A DNA stretch of 64,000 nt from Monosporascus cannonballus (Eukaryota; Ascomycota; Sordariomycetes; Xylariales), in the NCBI GenBank assembly GCA_004154925.1, contig QJNS01000712.1, forward strand, positions 1 through 64,000, given 5' to 3'. A program made the position numbers and the translations under genes. The notes beneath the pieces are model-generated. The model ran no database searches and was not told the DNA's origin. It worked only from the letters and a program-made list of their open reading frames with translations. The number at the start of each line of letters is the position of its first letter. The stretch's first letter is position 1. Positions 1-10,235 of the stretch are shown here, in pieces.

Positions 1-457
1 ATAGTCTTAATGTCTTGGATGTCCTTTGATTTTGGCAGCATCCCTTTTACGGTAGGCTTCTACGTATACAGGGGCTGCGGCGTTCTGGGCGTGGGTGTTT
101 CTTCGGTCGGTTTGCATGGTACGGGCGTATCGCTCTGCATGGCATTGATTCCCACCGCTGGCTATCACGACTTTCACATGTGTCATGCTCATGGTCTTAC
201 GTGACGAGGGGCGACCGTAAATGTGATATTGGTGAACGGAATAGCTAGGTGTGCGATCAGAACAAAATTTTATAGCCATCCAATTGAACCGTGGTATCAT
301 GGTCATAATTCAAACCTTGGCAACCAACCCCATCACAAATACTTTTGTCTGCCAAACTCCTTGTGTGATACTATCGCAGCGTAACTGATCGCTCATGAAA
401 TTAAGTACTCTATCGGGCACCCTTCCAGCCGGGATCACACAGATTACAGGTCTCTGT
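1..457. other. intergenic, 3' flank of the WKF gene
   Basis: No gene is recognisable here. The short open frames on both strands overlap one another and have no family features. The stretch holds the 3' untranslated region and terminator of the minus-strand gene that ends at 458, and the window starts inside it. Confidence 0.5.
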
Positions 458-1843
458 CTAGTCATCGCCCGAGCTATCATCCGACTCGGATCCGGATTCA
501 GATTCTGGGTCCTCCTCCGATGATGACGACGAAGAGGAACTGCTGCTGCTAGTAGACGCCTCGGCTCCCTTCCGCTTAGGGTTGTTGAGCCTTTTCGTCT
601 CCTGACGGTCGTCGTCATCTGAAGAAGAGGAGTCGGACGAGCTGCTGCTGCTCTCTTCGTCGACGTCGCCCGCCGTCCGTGCCTTCCGCAGTCTCCTCCG
701 CTTGACGCGCTGCTGCGAACCGTCGTTTAGCTGCAGGCGCTTGCCGTCTTCCGCATCGACGTTCCCGTCCCCGCCCTGGATCGTCGTACTACCGCCGGAA
801 GAGTTCGGGGAGGAGGAGGTGGTGGTCGCGGTAGTTGTCGCCGTGGATGCGGCCTCGTCGTCGTCCGCCAGCTCCTCCAGCACCGTCTCGGCGCGCATGC
901 GCTTGACGACGCGCCGCTGCATCTCCATGTCCGCCGTGCGCAGGACGTAGTCGACCTCGTCGAAGCGGCGCTCGCCCGGCGCTCGGTCGCGCCCCAGGAA
1001 CGCCGCTATGACCTCCTCGTACTCCTTCTGTTTACGCTGCGCCTGCGCCGCTACCTCCTTGTCGTTCTTTTTGTTGTTGCCGTTGTCTCCGGCCGCCGCC
1101 GAGAAGCCGTCGGTGCCCTGCTCCATGTCCCGCGCCCTGATGCCCCGGGCCAGCTCCCGTAGCCGCGCCCGTACACCGCCCTTGAGCCCCCGGATGTAGG
1201 CGTAGAAGATGCCAATGTCGACAGCCGGGATCGTCGTCTCGTCCGCAAACACCTGCTCCAGCAGCCGCGTCTGGTGGTTCTTGTTGAACTTCCAGCTGTC
1301 GCGAGACGTGTGCCACTGTCGCAGGTACGCCAAAGCCGGCTCTAGGTTCACCGGTCCCTGCTTTCCTGGCGATTTTGAAGCTTTCGCGGCAGCTACGGCG
1401 GGAGTTGCGGTAACACCAGTTCCAGCAGCCGACTTCTTTTTCGTCGGCTGCTTGGGTTTCTTAGAAGCAGCGGCCTGAGTTCGGCTTGCTGCTGCCGGCG
1501 CGGGAGACTCCGTGACCTCTGCTGCGAACGTCACGGACTTTGTCTTTCTTGACGGCGTTGGTGTCTGTACTTCGGGAAGATCCCTCCGAGCCTTTTTGAC
1601 CGAATGGTCGGACTTGAGAGCCCCAGATGGTTTCCTCTTTTCGCCGGCGCTGCCATTGACTTGTTCCCGCTTTTGGGGCACAGGAGCAGAAGCAAGGGGT
1701 GCCACAGCGGCATCGGCTGTGGCGGCAGTACTTGTATGGCTCTCACCAGATGCAGGTTTTAGTTTGAGACCCAATCGTTTCCAGGCCGGAACTCGCGGCG
1801 CTGGCGCGTTGCCAGTGGACGTTGATAACGTGGAAGATGACAT
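458..1843 (-). CDS. WKF-domain nuclear/nucleolar-type protein
   Basis: Intronless, 461 residues. The protein is a basic, Ala/Ser/Lys-rich disordered N-terminal half, a compact middle segment, and an acidic Ser-rich tail with several runs of serines next to Asp/Glu. The middle segment contains WKFNKNHQTRLLEQVF at about residues 184-199, which is the hallmark of the WKF domain (PF10180, the family of human C7orf50), a eukaryotic family thought to act in ribosome biogenesis. A KSVTF motif near residue 102 resembles the RVxF docking site for protein phosphatase 1. The open frame extends 38 codons upstream, but the ATG at 1843 is chosen because MSSSTLSTSTG starts the conserved-looking part and the upstream residues are Cys/hydrophobic-rich and unlike the rest. 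Acidic-serine tails and lysine-rich stretches are typical of nucleolar proteins; localisation is inferred. It is divergent from the proteasome gene. Confidence 0.8.
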   Translation of the reverse strand: MSSSTLSTSTGNAPAPRVPAWKRLGLKLKPASGESHTSTAATADAAVAPLASAPVPQKREQVNGSAGEKRKPSGALKSDHSVKKARRDLPEVQTPTPSRKTKSVTFAAEVTESPAPAAASRTQAAASKKPKQPTKKKSAAGTGVTATPAVAAAKASKSPGKQGPVNLEPALAYLRQWHTSRDSWKFNKNHQTRLLEQVFADETTIPAVDIGIFYAYIRGLKGGVRARLRELARGIRARDMEQGTDGFSAAAGDNGNNKKNDKEVAAQAQRKQKEYEEVIAAFLGRDRAPGERRFDEVDYVLRTADMEMQRRVVKRMRAETVLEELADDDEAASTATTTATTTSSSPNSSGGSTTIQGGDGNVDAEDGKRLQLNDGSQQRVKRRRLRKARTAGDVDEESSSSSSDSSSSDDDDRQETKRLNNPKRKGAEASTSSSSSSSSSSSEEDPESESGSESDDSSGDD

Positions 1844-2940
1844 GATGATAGGGGGGCGATTCCCCAAAGGTGAGATGTGTATGCAAGACTTTTCCCGGAG
1901 GTACAAGCAACCCACCACAAAGCTATCTGCCCGCAGAGGACACAATAACAAGCACACAGAGAAAACCTGAGCAGAATGCTAGTTCAGATTCTTGTGCTGG
2001 GCTTTCATGCGCAATTGTCTCCCTGCTTTGACCATTGGCCAGGCTCTGATTCACCTCGTGTCTCGGTATTTACACCAGAATTGGTCCAGCTATATCTTAC
2101 GAGATATGCGGTCGTGGGACGGGGCTGCAGCAATGAGGAGAATGCGGTAAGGTCTGATCCTCTAGAATAAATATTGTCTCCGAATTGTCCAGGCAGCCAA
2201 ACACCAATGAAATCTTTGTGAGGCTGCAATTCTGCTGGTGATCTTATCGCGAGACTTTTCCAGTGGAGAAGCGGTCCGCCCCCGAACTATCCCAGCAATC
2301 TGTACACGGGAGCTCTGGATTTCTATTCTAAACCAAAGCTGGACCCACCTTAAATTGAGAGGACGGAATCCGGTGCAATGAAACTCCGTAAGATCAAGGT
2401 CAAGTCGAGAGGTCCTAGGTATTCCTCCATGAACATATATTTGTAAATGAACATGGTTCGGTGATGGATATCAGTTTATTTAACACGCTTACGACGCGTG
2501 CCTAGTAAGAATCATAAAGTGTAATATATTACTCGTCAAGTCGTGTCTGCTGCTGTACCATCGTTATCTGATAGTGAGCCCGCGCAATCGTTAATTGCAT
2601 GTATTCGGCTATATAGGTACCTTGCGGATATCTCTATGCACCGGCCTGAGTCGGTACCTATACATCGGGTACCTAGCATCGATGGTGAGGCCCGTGCTCC
2701 CTTTAGGCAAGCTCCAGCACTCGCGTCCCTGTTCAAGCTGTCTGGGGGGAAGGTCCAAGGCTGAAGCTCAACCTCACTCACTGCAGGCTTAACCGACATC
2801 TCCAGCCTCAACCTCAACATCAGCATCCCAAGATCCGCCCGGCACGGCCGCCTCAAGTACTTTCGCAAGCTGCGATCCGTCCTCGCGTAAATAGAAGTAT
2901 CCCAGGCCTGTCCGCTTTCTCACAGTAACAGACCCTCACC
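1844..2940. promoter_or_regulatory. divergent intergenic region between WKF gene and proteasome alpha-1
   Basis: About 1.1 kb separates two divergent start codons, so both promoters must lie here. No clear TATA box was fixed for either gene. The GGTACC-containing stretch around 2617-2672 repeats the hexamer several times (GGTACC at about 2617, 2653 and 2668), which could be chance or a local element. There is no further open frame with family features. Confidence 0.4.
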
Positions 2941-4058
2941 ATGTCGAGTACGTTCAACCTACGTGACCACCACTGCTTTCTGACTCGTTTGCTGTATACG
3001 GCCGATATGACTGACATGTGTTGTTTTTCTTAATAGGCAGCGGCATAGACCGGCATATCACCATCTTTTCCGAGCAGGGAAGACTTTACCAAGTCGGTGC
3101 GTTCCCTCCAATCCGATTTCAAACATCCGTCACCCGCATAGTACTCTGAGGAGATACCTGCTTCGCAAAACGGATGATAGATATCGATAGGAAGTCCGCT
3201 GACCGTGGACCGCATGCAGAATATGCATTCAAAGCGATCACGGTGGCAAATATTATGTCGATAGGCATCCGTGGAAAGGACTGCGCTGTTGTTCTTTCCC
3301 AGAAGAAGGTTCCCGTAGGTACCCTGAGTTACTGCTCAGCTCTGCTGCGCAACATCGCAGCGCCGAAGCTGACGCAGACTACCAGGATAAACTTATCGAT
3401 CCTTCTTCCGTGTCACACCTCTTCCAGATTTCGCCCTCGGTTGGCTGCGTGATGACCGGATCTATTGCCGACGCTCGAGCGTTTGCGCAGCGTGCCCAGG
3501 GAGAAGCTGCTGAGTTCAGATACAAGTATGGATACGAGATGCCTTGCGATGTCTTGGCCAAGAGATTGGCCAATATCAGCCAGGTCTATACCCAAAGGGT
3601 TCGTGATCGTCTCTCTTCTCTTCTGCGGGCTTGGCTTGAATATATTGGATCCGCTGACATTCGATATGTAGGCTTACATGCGTCCCTACGGAGTAGCGAC
3701 TACGCTGATATCTCTCGACTCTGAGTTCGGCCCCCAGCTGTTCAAGTGCGACCCTGCAGGCTACTACGTCGGTTATAAGGGTACAGCTGCCGGTCCCAAG
3801 CAGCAGGAGGCTATCAACCACTTGGAGAAGAAGCTGAAAAACAAGGATCGCGCCGAAGGCACTTGGGAGGACGTCGTCGAATTGGCCATCACCACTCTTA
3901 GCACGGTCCTCAGCATGGATTTCAAGAAGGGCGAGATTGAGATTGGCATCGTCGGTGGCCCCCGTAGGGATGGCAAGGAAGGGACCGACCCTGGATTCAG
4001 GACGCTCACAGAGGATGAGATCGACGACCGGTTACAGGCGATCGCTGAGAAAGATTAG
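2941..4058 (+). CDS. SCL1: 20S proteasome subunit alpha-1 (PSMA6/Scl1 type)
   Basis: Five exons give 253 residues: 2941-2947, 3037-3096, 3220-3314, 3386-3598 and 3672-4058. The subunit is part of the outer alpha ring of the 20S core particle, which gates substrate entry; alpha subunits are not proteolytic. The spliced N-terminus reads [20 protein letters not shown] and continues YAFKAI, which is the alpha-type signature (PF10584) and specifically the alpha-1 version. [25 protein letters not shown] and MRPYGV follow in the normal order. Length matches the family (about 250). The first exon is only seven bases (ATG TCG A), so the start is easily missed. The fourth intron uses the less common donor GTTCGT. 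The acidic C-terminal addition before [10 protein letters not shown] contains [10 protein letters not shown]. Family assignment is firm; the exact donor of intron 4 is the weakest point. Confidence 0.95.
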
Positions 4059-5871
4059 AGCGCAAGACTGCTACGGCGCATGGTCATGCATCAGCCAATG
4101 AAACTCTAGATCAGGGATAAAGTTGTTGAGTGCAGGGCTACGGAGGCCGCATGATAAAGGACCCCGGGTAGGCATGTACCCCACAATCCCGTGTATCGGC
4201 CAGGCCGCTTCGCGGTCCCCCATAGAGAGAGCCCCTATCAACGGGATATATGATTTCTAAGCAACATCTGAAACGGTTTATTCGTTTTGCGATTGGGTTC
4301 GGGGAAGCGTGGTGGTTTACAATAGGTTCAGAAGATGAATAAGGGGTTCCTAGATTGGAGTCCTCACTTGAGGCTTTTGAGAGAGCGCAATAATGGTCGA
4401 AGAAATGACGATCTGTGAGGCAGCCGTTGTCCGCTCATGAATCGCGGACGGTCTATCATAGCGGGCGTGCTCTAGGTGCATCCGGATGACATCAAGGGGT
4501 ACCTTTTTTTGGAAGCACCATCCGACATGGGGCAAGTGGCGACCGAATCAAGCAAATATCACGACTTCACGGTAAGCCAAACCCTCCCCAAGCCGGGACC
4601 GCGGGGCTGGGACTTATTAACGCCCAGCCCGGATCGACAAGGTTCCTGCGTGGGATGGATAGCGTAACCGACGGTGGTACCGGGGCAAGCTGGAACAGTA
4701 GGGCTCCAAATTTATTGTAATTCTATGTTTCGCCTTTCCTGATGACGGAATCAGATATTGGAACTGCCAGCAAGCCGAAAGAGGGCGGGGACGGGTGGGC
4801 ACGACTTCAGCTGACGAGGGAAACGTGGCAGGGCTAGAAAATCACTGGGCGCCGCCCTCTCATTGGCCCGGCGATATCTGCCACTATACTCCCCCAAGTA
4901 CGGCAGGTCGCGTTGCAGGGCATTTTCGTCCCATCTCATGTCACCTGAAGTCACACTCTGCATGTCCGATTGGGGTCTTAGCTTGCCTGTTAGCAGCAGA
5001 CGTGGCGTCGCTGAAACCCACAATGCCTTTTCCTTTCTAGGCCAACCCCTGCCATCTTGAAGAGGCTCTTCTCCTTAGGGCGCTTGACCTTTTGCTAAGT
5101 ACGTTCACCTTTGGATACTGGGCGGCCTATAGCATTTCCCCAAGCATCGGGTCTGTCCCCGTCTGACCCAAAGTCACGATAAGATGAGTATTGTCCCTGC
5201 AGTGAGCTGCAGCAGGGATACTAGATGGTTGCGGGCAGATCGATGTCAGTCTGCTGCATGCGTGCCGGGGGGAGGAAGCTATGAGGGCTTCGTCCCAAAT
5301 CCGTGGATAAGGTTGAACAGGGCCGATATATTCCAGCTCTGTTAGGATCTCAAGGTTTTTTGAGCTCGCTGCCTGACCGCTGCTAAGATGCTCGATATGG
5401 TCTCCGATTCGTCGAGGCCCTTGGTCTCTGGGAGGGAGACGATGGGGGAAGCGCAGCGGTCAGAGAGCGTAGCTGACTCCTTTCCTCTCTCTCTGATGAC
5501 TCCCGCTCTTTGCGGCCCTACGGGGCTCTCTGGGCAGGAACTCCTTCCTCCCCGCCGGCGGGAACTTATAGTTAGTACGAACACATAACGGTATCAACTA
5601 TACAAAAGCCTAGTGTGATCGCCCCCCGCTAGACAACGCCATCATGAAGTCTGTACTCGGATATCACCAAAGAGAAGCTCCAAACTTCCTGTAGCCTTGC
5701 CCCGTTCGCTGTCGTTCAAGCGCTCTTTCCCGTCCTTATATTGTATAGTATAATTCTCTAAGACTACGCTTTCGCGGAGCCTTGTTCGCGCTTCTCTCTT
5801 CTTTAGGGTTAAATAATCAATCGTCCCTCTTAATACGGTAATCAAACCTCTGAAGAGTTTGCTTCCAAACA
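4059..5871. other. intergenic region without recognisable gene
   Basis: About 1.8 kb. The open frames are short and overlap on both strands. A minus-strand frame at 5342-5584 contains LPETKG, a string also seen at the end of sugar transporters, but no membrane segments accompany it. The right part must hold the promoter of the gene starting at 5872. Nothing else was seen. Confidence 0.45.
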
Positions 5872-6880
5872 ATGGATGGCCGTAAGTAGTGCAGCCCAGA
5901 AATATGCCCTCGTTGGCGACCAAAATCCGGGGGCCGGCGCTCGGCGTCCCTTACTAGAATCACCCACATCCCTAACAAACCCGGACCAGTCAACGAATAC
6001 AGGACGGTGCGAGTCGCCGAGGTTCTCTCCGATTTCCGAACACTGCAGTATTACATCGCGGCGGCCCCGGTAGACCCGACGAATCCAGACGACTACTATA
6101 CGGAGGGCTGGGCGGCGCTGCGGCAGTGCGCCCTGGACGGCCGGCACATCCTCAACGTCTCCGCCGACGTCACGGTGCCTCAGGCGGCGGGAGGCGAGGA
6201 CGAACAGGCGAGGGCCGAGCTCCAACAGTGCGTCGTCTCCTACAAACCACACCTACACCCTCCACACATCCCCAGCCTACTTCTTCCTCCCTGGCAAGAC
6301 AAACGTGCAGACGAGGCGAATACGAGAGCCTTTAACCGCCCCTTCCTCACCTCCGAAGATGCTAACCCGTGGTTCGAACCCCCGTGCAGAGTCCACCTAG
6401 ACTCCTACGCCCGGAGACACGAGGCGCAGAAGATATACCTGCGGCAGGCTGCGGCACAGAGATGGGTCGAATACCGCGAGCAAGCCCTCCAGGGGCAGCG
6501 GCCGAGCTCCTCGCACCGACGGCAACTGAGAGCTTGTGACGAGCAGCTGCGAAGGGTATGAGGAGCCATCTTTAAGCCACCGTCCACTACTCCGTCCCCT
6601 GCCCTAGCACCAAAGAACCCCCACCCACTATTCTACCCCTGGCTCGCCTATTATAACACCCCATGATATACGATGCATCGACCGTCTCCTCCTACTCGAG
6701 TTATCGTGTGGAAACCGCCCATGGCTAACACTTGCGACGCAGGAGCTACAACAGATAACGGATGACGCCATCTACCAACAGCTGCGGAGCTCGGACATGA
6801 GCATGGGTCGCTGGACGGCCGAGGACCCGAGTCTCCGCGCGGTGCAGCGCTGGCTGCGGGCCCGGCCGCAGACGACATAA
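5872..6880 (+). CDS. uncharacterised four-exon protein, helical/charged
   Basis: No family was recognised. Splicing gives 183 residues: exons 5872-5881, 5990-6227, 6390-6555 and 6743-6880. The exons join in phase, and each intron has a good donor (GTAAGT, GTGCGT, GTATGA) and a CTAAC branch site 15-25 nt before its acceptor (near 5971, 6361 and 6724), which is strong evidence of a real gene. The protein starts MDGLNEYRTVRVAEVLSD and contains DDYYTEGWAALRQCALDGRH. Its middle is Gln/Arg/Glu-rich (about residues 75-140) and likely to form a coiled coil. The C-terminus reads RWTAEDPSLRAVQRWLRARP. Intron 2 is 162 nt with no in-frame stop, so an unspliced read-through also looks like coding sequence. 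There is no signal peptide or membrane segment. It may be a small complex subunit, but that is a guess. Confidence 0.65.
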
Positions 6881-9461
6881 GCTGCTTAGCCCTCAACAAT
6901 CTTACGACATTTCGACATATTTTCCACATTCGACGTACCGCGAGCGAGCGTTGGCGCCGGACATGACGGAGCCCACGAGCTGCCGGGATGCCTCGGGAAC
7001 GAGACATGATGTGCCGGCGGCATGAGGCGCACGAAGCCTCAAAACGATGTGCTATGGCAGGACCTCCTACGCATTACGATACTCCATCGTTATACTATAC
7101 CCAAGGCATGCGAGCGCCTTGGTCCATTAGCAGACCGTAACCGATATCGCAGAGCGACGGATACACAAGTTTGCTGTTGTACAAGAGGAGGGGCGGACTT
7201 TGGCGGACAGACCCCAGGAGGGATCATAGAGAGACTGGGGGGGATGCCTGGCGCAATACCACACCTGGTGTTATCACATGCTACCAAATCTTCATTGTAT
7301 ATATATGAGTTGTACGGAGATATCACCGTATTAAAGGCATAGGACTGCCGTGGACTCGGTGCAACACCTTGCATGCACACTGGAATCGAGAGGCCCCGGG
7401 CTTCAGGTAATATACCCCTTACTAAGTCTTCGACCGCGTATAAACTGAGGATACCCACGCCGTACCCAGTTGGGCTTTTGTGATTTGAATTACCTAGGCT
7501 TTGATTACATCTATTGGCATTCCAGTCTCTATTAATCAGTCAAGGACTCCCAAGACACGGTCGTTCCTGTGCGATTGGCCTGGCCTAGTCCCCCCGTGAT
7601 ACTCGAAGACGTCGATGCCGGCACTTCCTAACTCTTGAGCCCGGAATTCTGAGAAATCCTTCCTTTAGGCACAAAGAGCATGCTCCACAATACGACTCTG
7701 GCAACCCGCTAGCATCCACCATCCCCCCAACCCCGAGCCACAAGCATCAACACAGCTTGGTGGTCACCACAAGGAGCTCGGGGTCGATAACTGACCTGCT
7801 GCCTAGCCCGCGGACGATCGACTGAGGTTCTACAGCTCCGGGCTGAAAGTTGACTCGTGGACGACCACCCAGCTACAACCCATTAGACAGCGTAACTTTG
7901 GGGGTCGTGTCATGGCGCCAGGGGTCGATATGGCACGAGATTCGCGACCCAAGGTGTTCACCTCCCCGTCCATTACGGACGGGTGTGCAGCCCATTGCGC
8001 AGCCTAGAGAGCGACTGATCGCCGACTACCTGTCATCTCGGCCGATCTGTAAGCCTCAACAATATCACTGGCATTGTGAGATTCAACACATCTTCAGCTG
8101 TGATGCTGGCGAAGAGCGCCTGTTCAAAGATTCGGGACACCGCCAGCTGAATCAACCCGGCAATTTGTGGGGGGGCTGCTTCTCAACGGTATCACGATCC
8201 ACGATAAATCAGCTCACCTGAACAGGCGCACTTAGATCTATCGAAGCTGCCGGATGCTCCGCGCCGCCACATAGGCGCCGTGCATAACGACCCCGAGCCG
8301 GCTGACTGACTTATTGACTGACTAACGGATCAGAATAGGCGAGGATGGACACTAAAAAATGGATCTGCGATTACATGCCGTAGCGTCGGTTGCCTCATCA
8401 GGGGAAGGGAAAAGAGACGTCGACGCGCTATTACGTAGCTACTGAGAAAACTAAACAAGGGGGAGCCAGCCGGTCATCATGCGCGGCTGACATGAAATGC
8501 GCCGTCTTCGCACGTGTGAGCCACACTCTATTGACGCGACTCTGCTTAGGGATAACTTATTTAGGGTTCGGTTCGCATGCACGTCCCAGCCTCTTGGGGG
8601 CTCCGACGGGACCTACTTACCACCGGGCAGCCGCCGCAGCAGTGGAAGCCTCCGTCTGCGCCCACGCGGCTAACCTCCTCAGCTGGGCTGCGGAGGGGGG
8701 AGGCATTGTTCGCTAGCGGGTCGGCTCCCGCTAAGCGCGCCAATTTTTGGTCCTCGGTGTGACTTCGGTAAGCGGGCGGACGGAGGCGCTATTTATTGGC
8801 GGTAGTTCTGTTGCATTCCGCTGATTATTGATGCGCCTGAGTTTCTATCACTTTTAAGGTAAAAATAACTCTTCTATATCCTATCGATAGTGGAGACGAT
8901 ACCAATAGAAAAAGCACTGCCCAGGTGTATGGTCACCTGGGCGGCTGGAATTCGAGGTCCCAGGCGCTATCTGACTCCGCTCGGCTTGGAGAAAATAAAA
9001 AAAAACCCCCGATAGGTTCGAGACAGGACCCACCAATATTAAACCCGAGTGCCTTGGATCCATTTAACAAGCCTCAGCCTCCCAAGCCACGGTGCAAAAA
9101 TTTCACCTACTTGGTACAGCATGCTGGATGAGATTTCAGTCAATCTGAAGATTCAGATTACTCTTAGTCGGCCCTGAGAGCAGACTTATAAGGTCGTCTC
9201 AGCTTCAAAGAAGGCGCATAACGTACTGGTAAGTCTTAGGTGACATCTCAGGGACCGCCATCTTCTTTGCATCCAGCAACTCTCTGCTACCGTAGTGCAT
9301 GGATTCACTCGGATGGCGGAGATCAACCGTCCGTCCTCTAGCCGAGTTCTCTTCCTGGGCCATCTCTCACATACGATGGACAGACTGTCTTGGCTTGGAC
9401 CACAATCACATTCGTACAACGCATATTCTTTGCATCTCTTGAGGACCAGAACCTCTTCAAT
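6881..9461. other. gene-poor intergenic region
   Basis: About 2.6 kb. A frame at 7850-8221 (123 codons, plus) is the longest, but it has no recognisable domain, no splice context and ordinary base composition, so I do not call it. An A-run lies at 8996-9005. The end of the region must hold the promoter of the RING gene. Confidence 0.4.
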
Positions 9462-10235
9462 ATGACTACCTGTAGGGTCTGCGAGGACCCTCTGACGCTA
9501 CAGGTGGAGGACGAAGAGACTGAACAACTGCAATCGGTGCCCGATGACTTGCGACTGCCGTGCGGGTGTCACTTCCACTGGCAATGTCTCCTTGATCAGT
9601 CTACTGAAGTTGCAGTCTCACTGAAGTGTCCTTCGTGCGGCACACAGCTCGCTGCTAATGCGGCAGGGCCATCGGTGATGAATCCCTTCCTACACTCCTC
9701 GCCAGAAGTCTCGATCCCCACGAGATATACAAGCGAGGGTGGTGTGGACGAGAATTTAGACATCCTCCCCACCATCATGGAGGAGGCCTACTTGGCGGCG
9801 AACCCTGAAGCCCGTCCCGCGCGGGCCTATCATGTCATGTGCGCCGAAGGCGACGTGGAGGGCATCATAGAGTTACTGCGCGACGCAGAGCAAGGAGACG
9901 GGGAGGAGCCCGCCATGGCGGCGCCGCAGCTTATCCGGTACCAAGATCCGCTGGCAAACATGAAGAGCGGTCTGCACCTCGCCATGGAGAGGGGCCAGGA
10001 GGAGGTCGTCTGGCTGCTACTCTGGATGGCCTCAACGCTTCCCACGCACGAGTTCCCAGAAGCTGCCGTGCAAGCGGCGCAGGCGGTGAGCATACAGCGG
10101 CTCGACACGTCGCCTTCAGAGGACATCAGAGCGCTCAAGGACGGTCGCGGTCGGAGCGCAGAAGACCTCGCCGCGGAGATGGACGGGGTCTGGGCCGCGT
10201 TGTTGCAGGCCGGCGTGTTGCATCCAGGAGCTTGA
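9462..10235 (+). CDS. RING-type zinc finger protein with ankyrin-like C-terminal half
   Basis: Intronless, 257 residues from the ATG at 9462. The open frame starts 24 codons earlier, but the chosen start places the zinc finger at once (MTTCRVCEDPL). Residues 4-59 form a RING-like finger: C4-x2-C7, then CGCHFHWQC at 34-42, then CPSC at 56-59; the loop between the first two pairs is long (26 residues) and acidic. RING proteins usually act as ubiquitin E3 ligases by recruiting an E2. The second half has ankyrin-like segments: YHVMCAEGDVEGIIELLRDA at about 125-144 and SGLHLAMERGQEEVVWLLL further on, which would bind a partner protein. The C-terminus ends in a predicted helix (MDGVWAALLQAGVL). The RING is clear; the ankyrin repeats are degenerate and the E3 role is inferred. 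Confidence 0.8.
   Translation: MTTCRVCEDPLTLQVEDEETEQLQSVPDDLRLPCGCHFHWQCLLDQSTEVAVSLKCPSCGTQLAANAAGPSVMNPFLHSSPEVSIPTRYTSEGGVDENLDILPTIMEEAYLAANPEARPARAYHVMCAEGDVEGIIELLRDAEQGDGEEPAMAAPQLIRYQDPLANMKSGLHLAMERGQEEVVWLLLWMASTLPTHEFPEAAVQAAQAVSIQRLDTSPSEDIRALKDGRGRSAEDLAAEMDGVWAALLQAGVLHPGA

Noticed and set aside
3242..3250. GGTGGCAAA, the proteasome-associated control element of yeast (Rpn4 site)
   Set aside because: It lies inside coding exon 3 of the alpha-1 subunit, not in the promoter; the codons for Val-Ala-Asn explain it.
5342..5584. Minus-strand frame with LPETKG, as at the end of sugar transporters
   Set aside because: No membrane segments or neighbouring exons accompany it; the rest of the frame is charged and unlike a transporter.
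6365..6390. GGTTCGAACCC, like a tRNA B box
   Set aside because: No A box or cloverleaf could be built upstream, and the site lies in an intron of a phase-consistent gene.
7850..8221. 123-codon plus-strand ORF in a gene-poor region
   Set aside because: No recognisable domain, no intron signals around it, and overlapping frames of similar length occur nearby.
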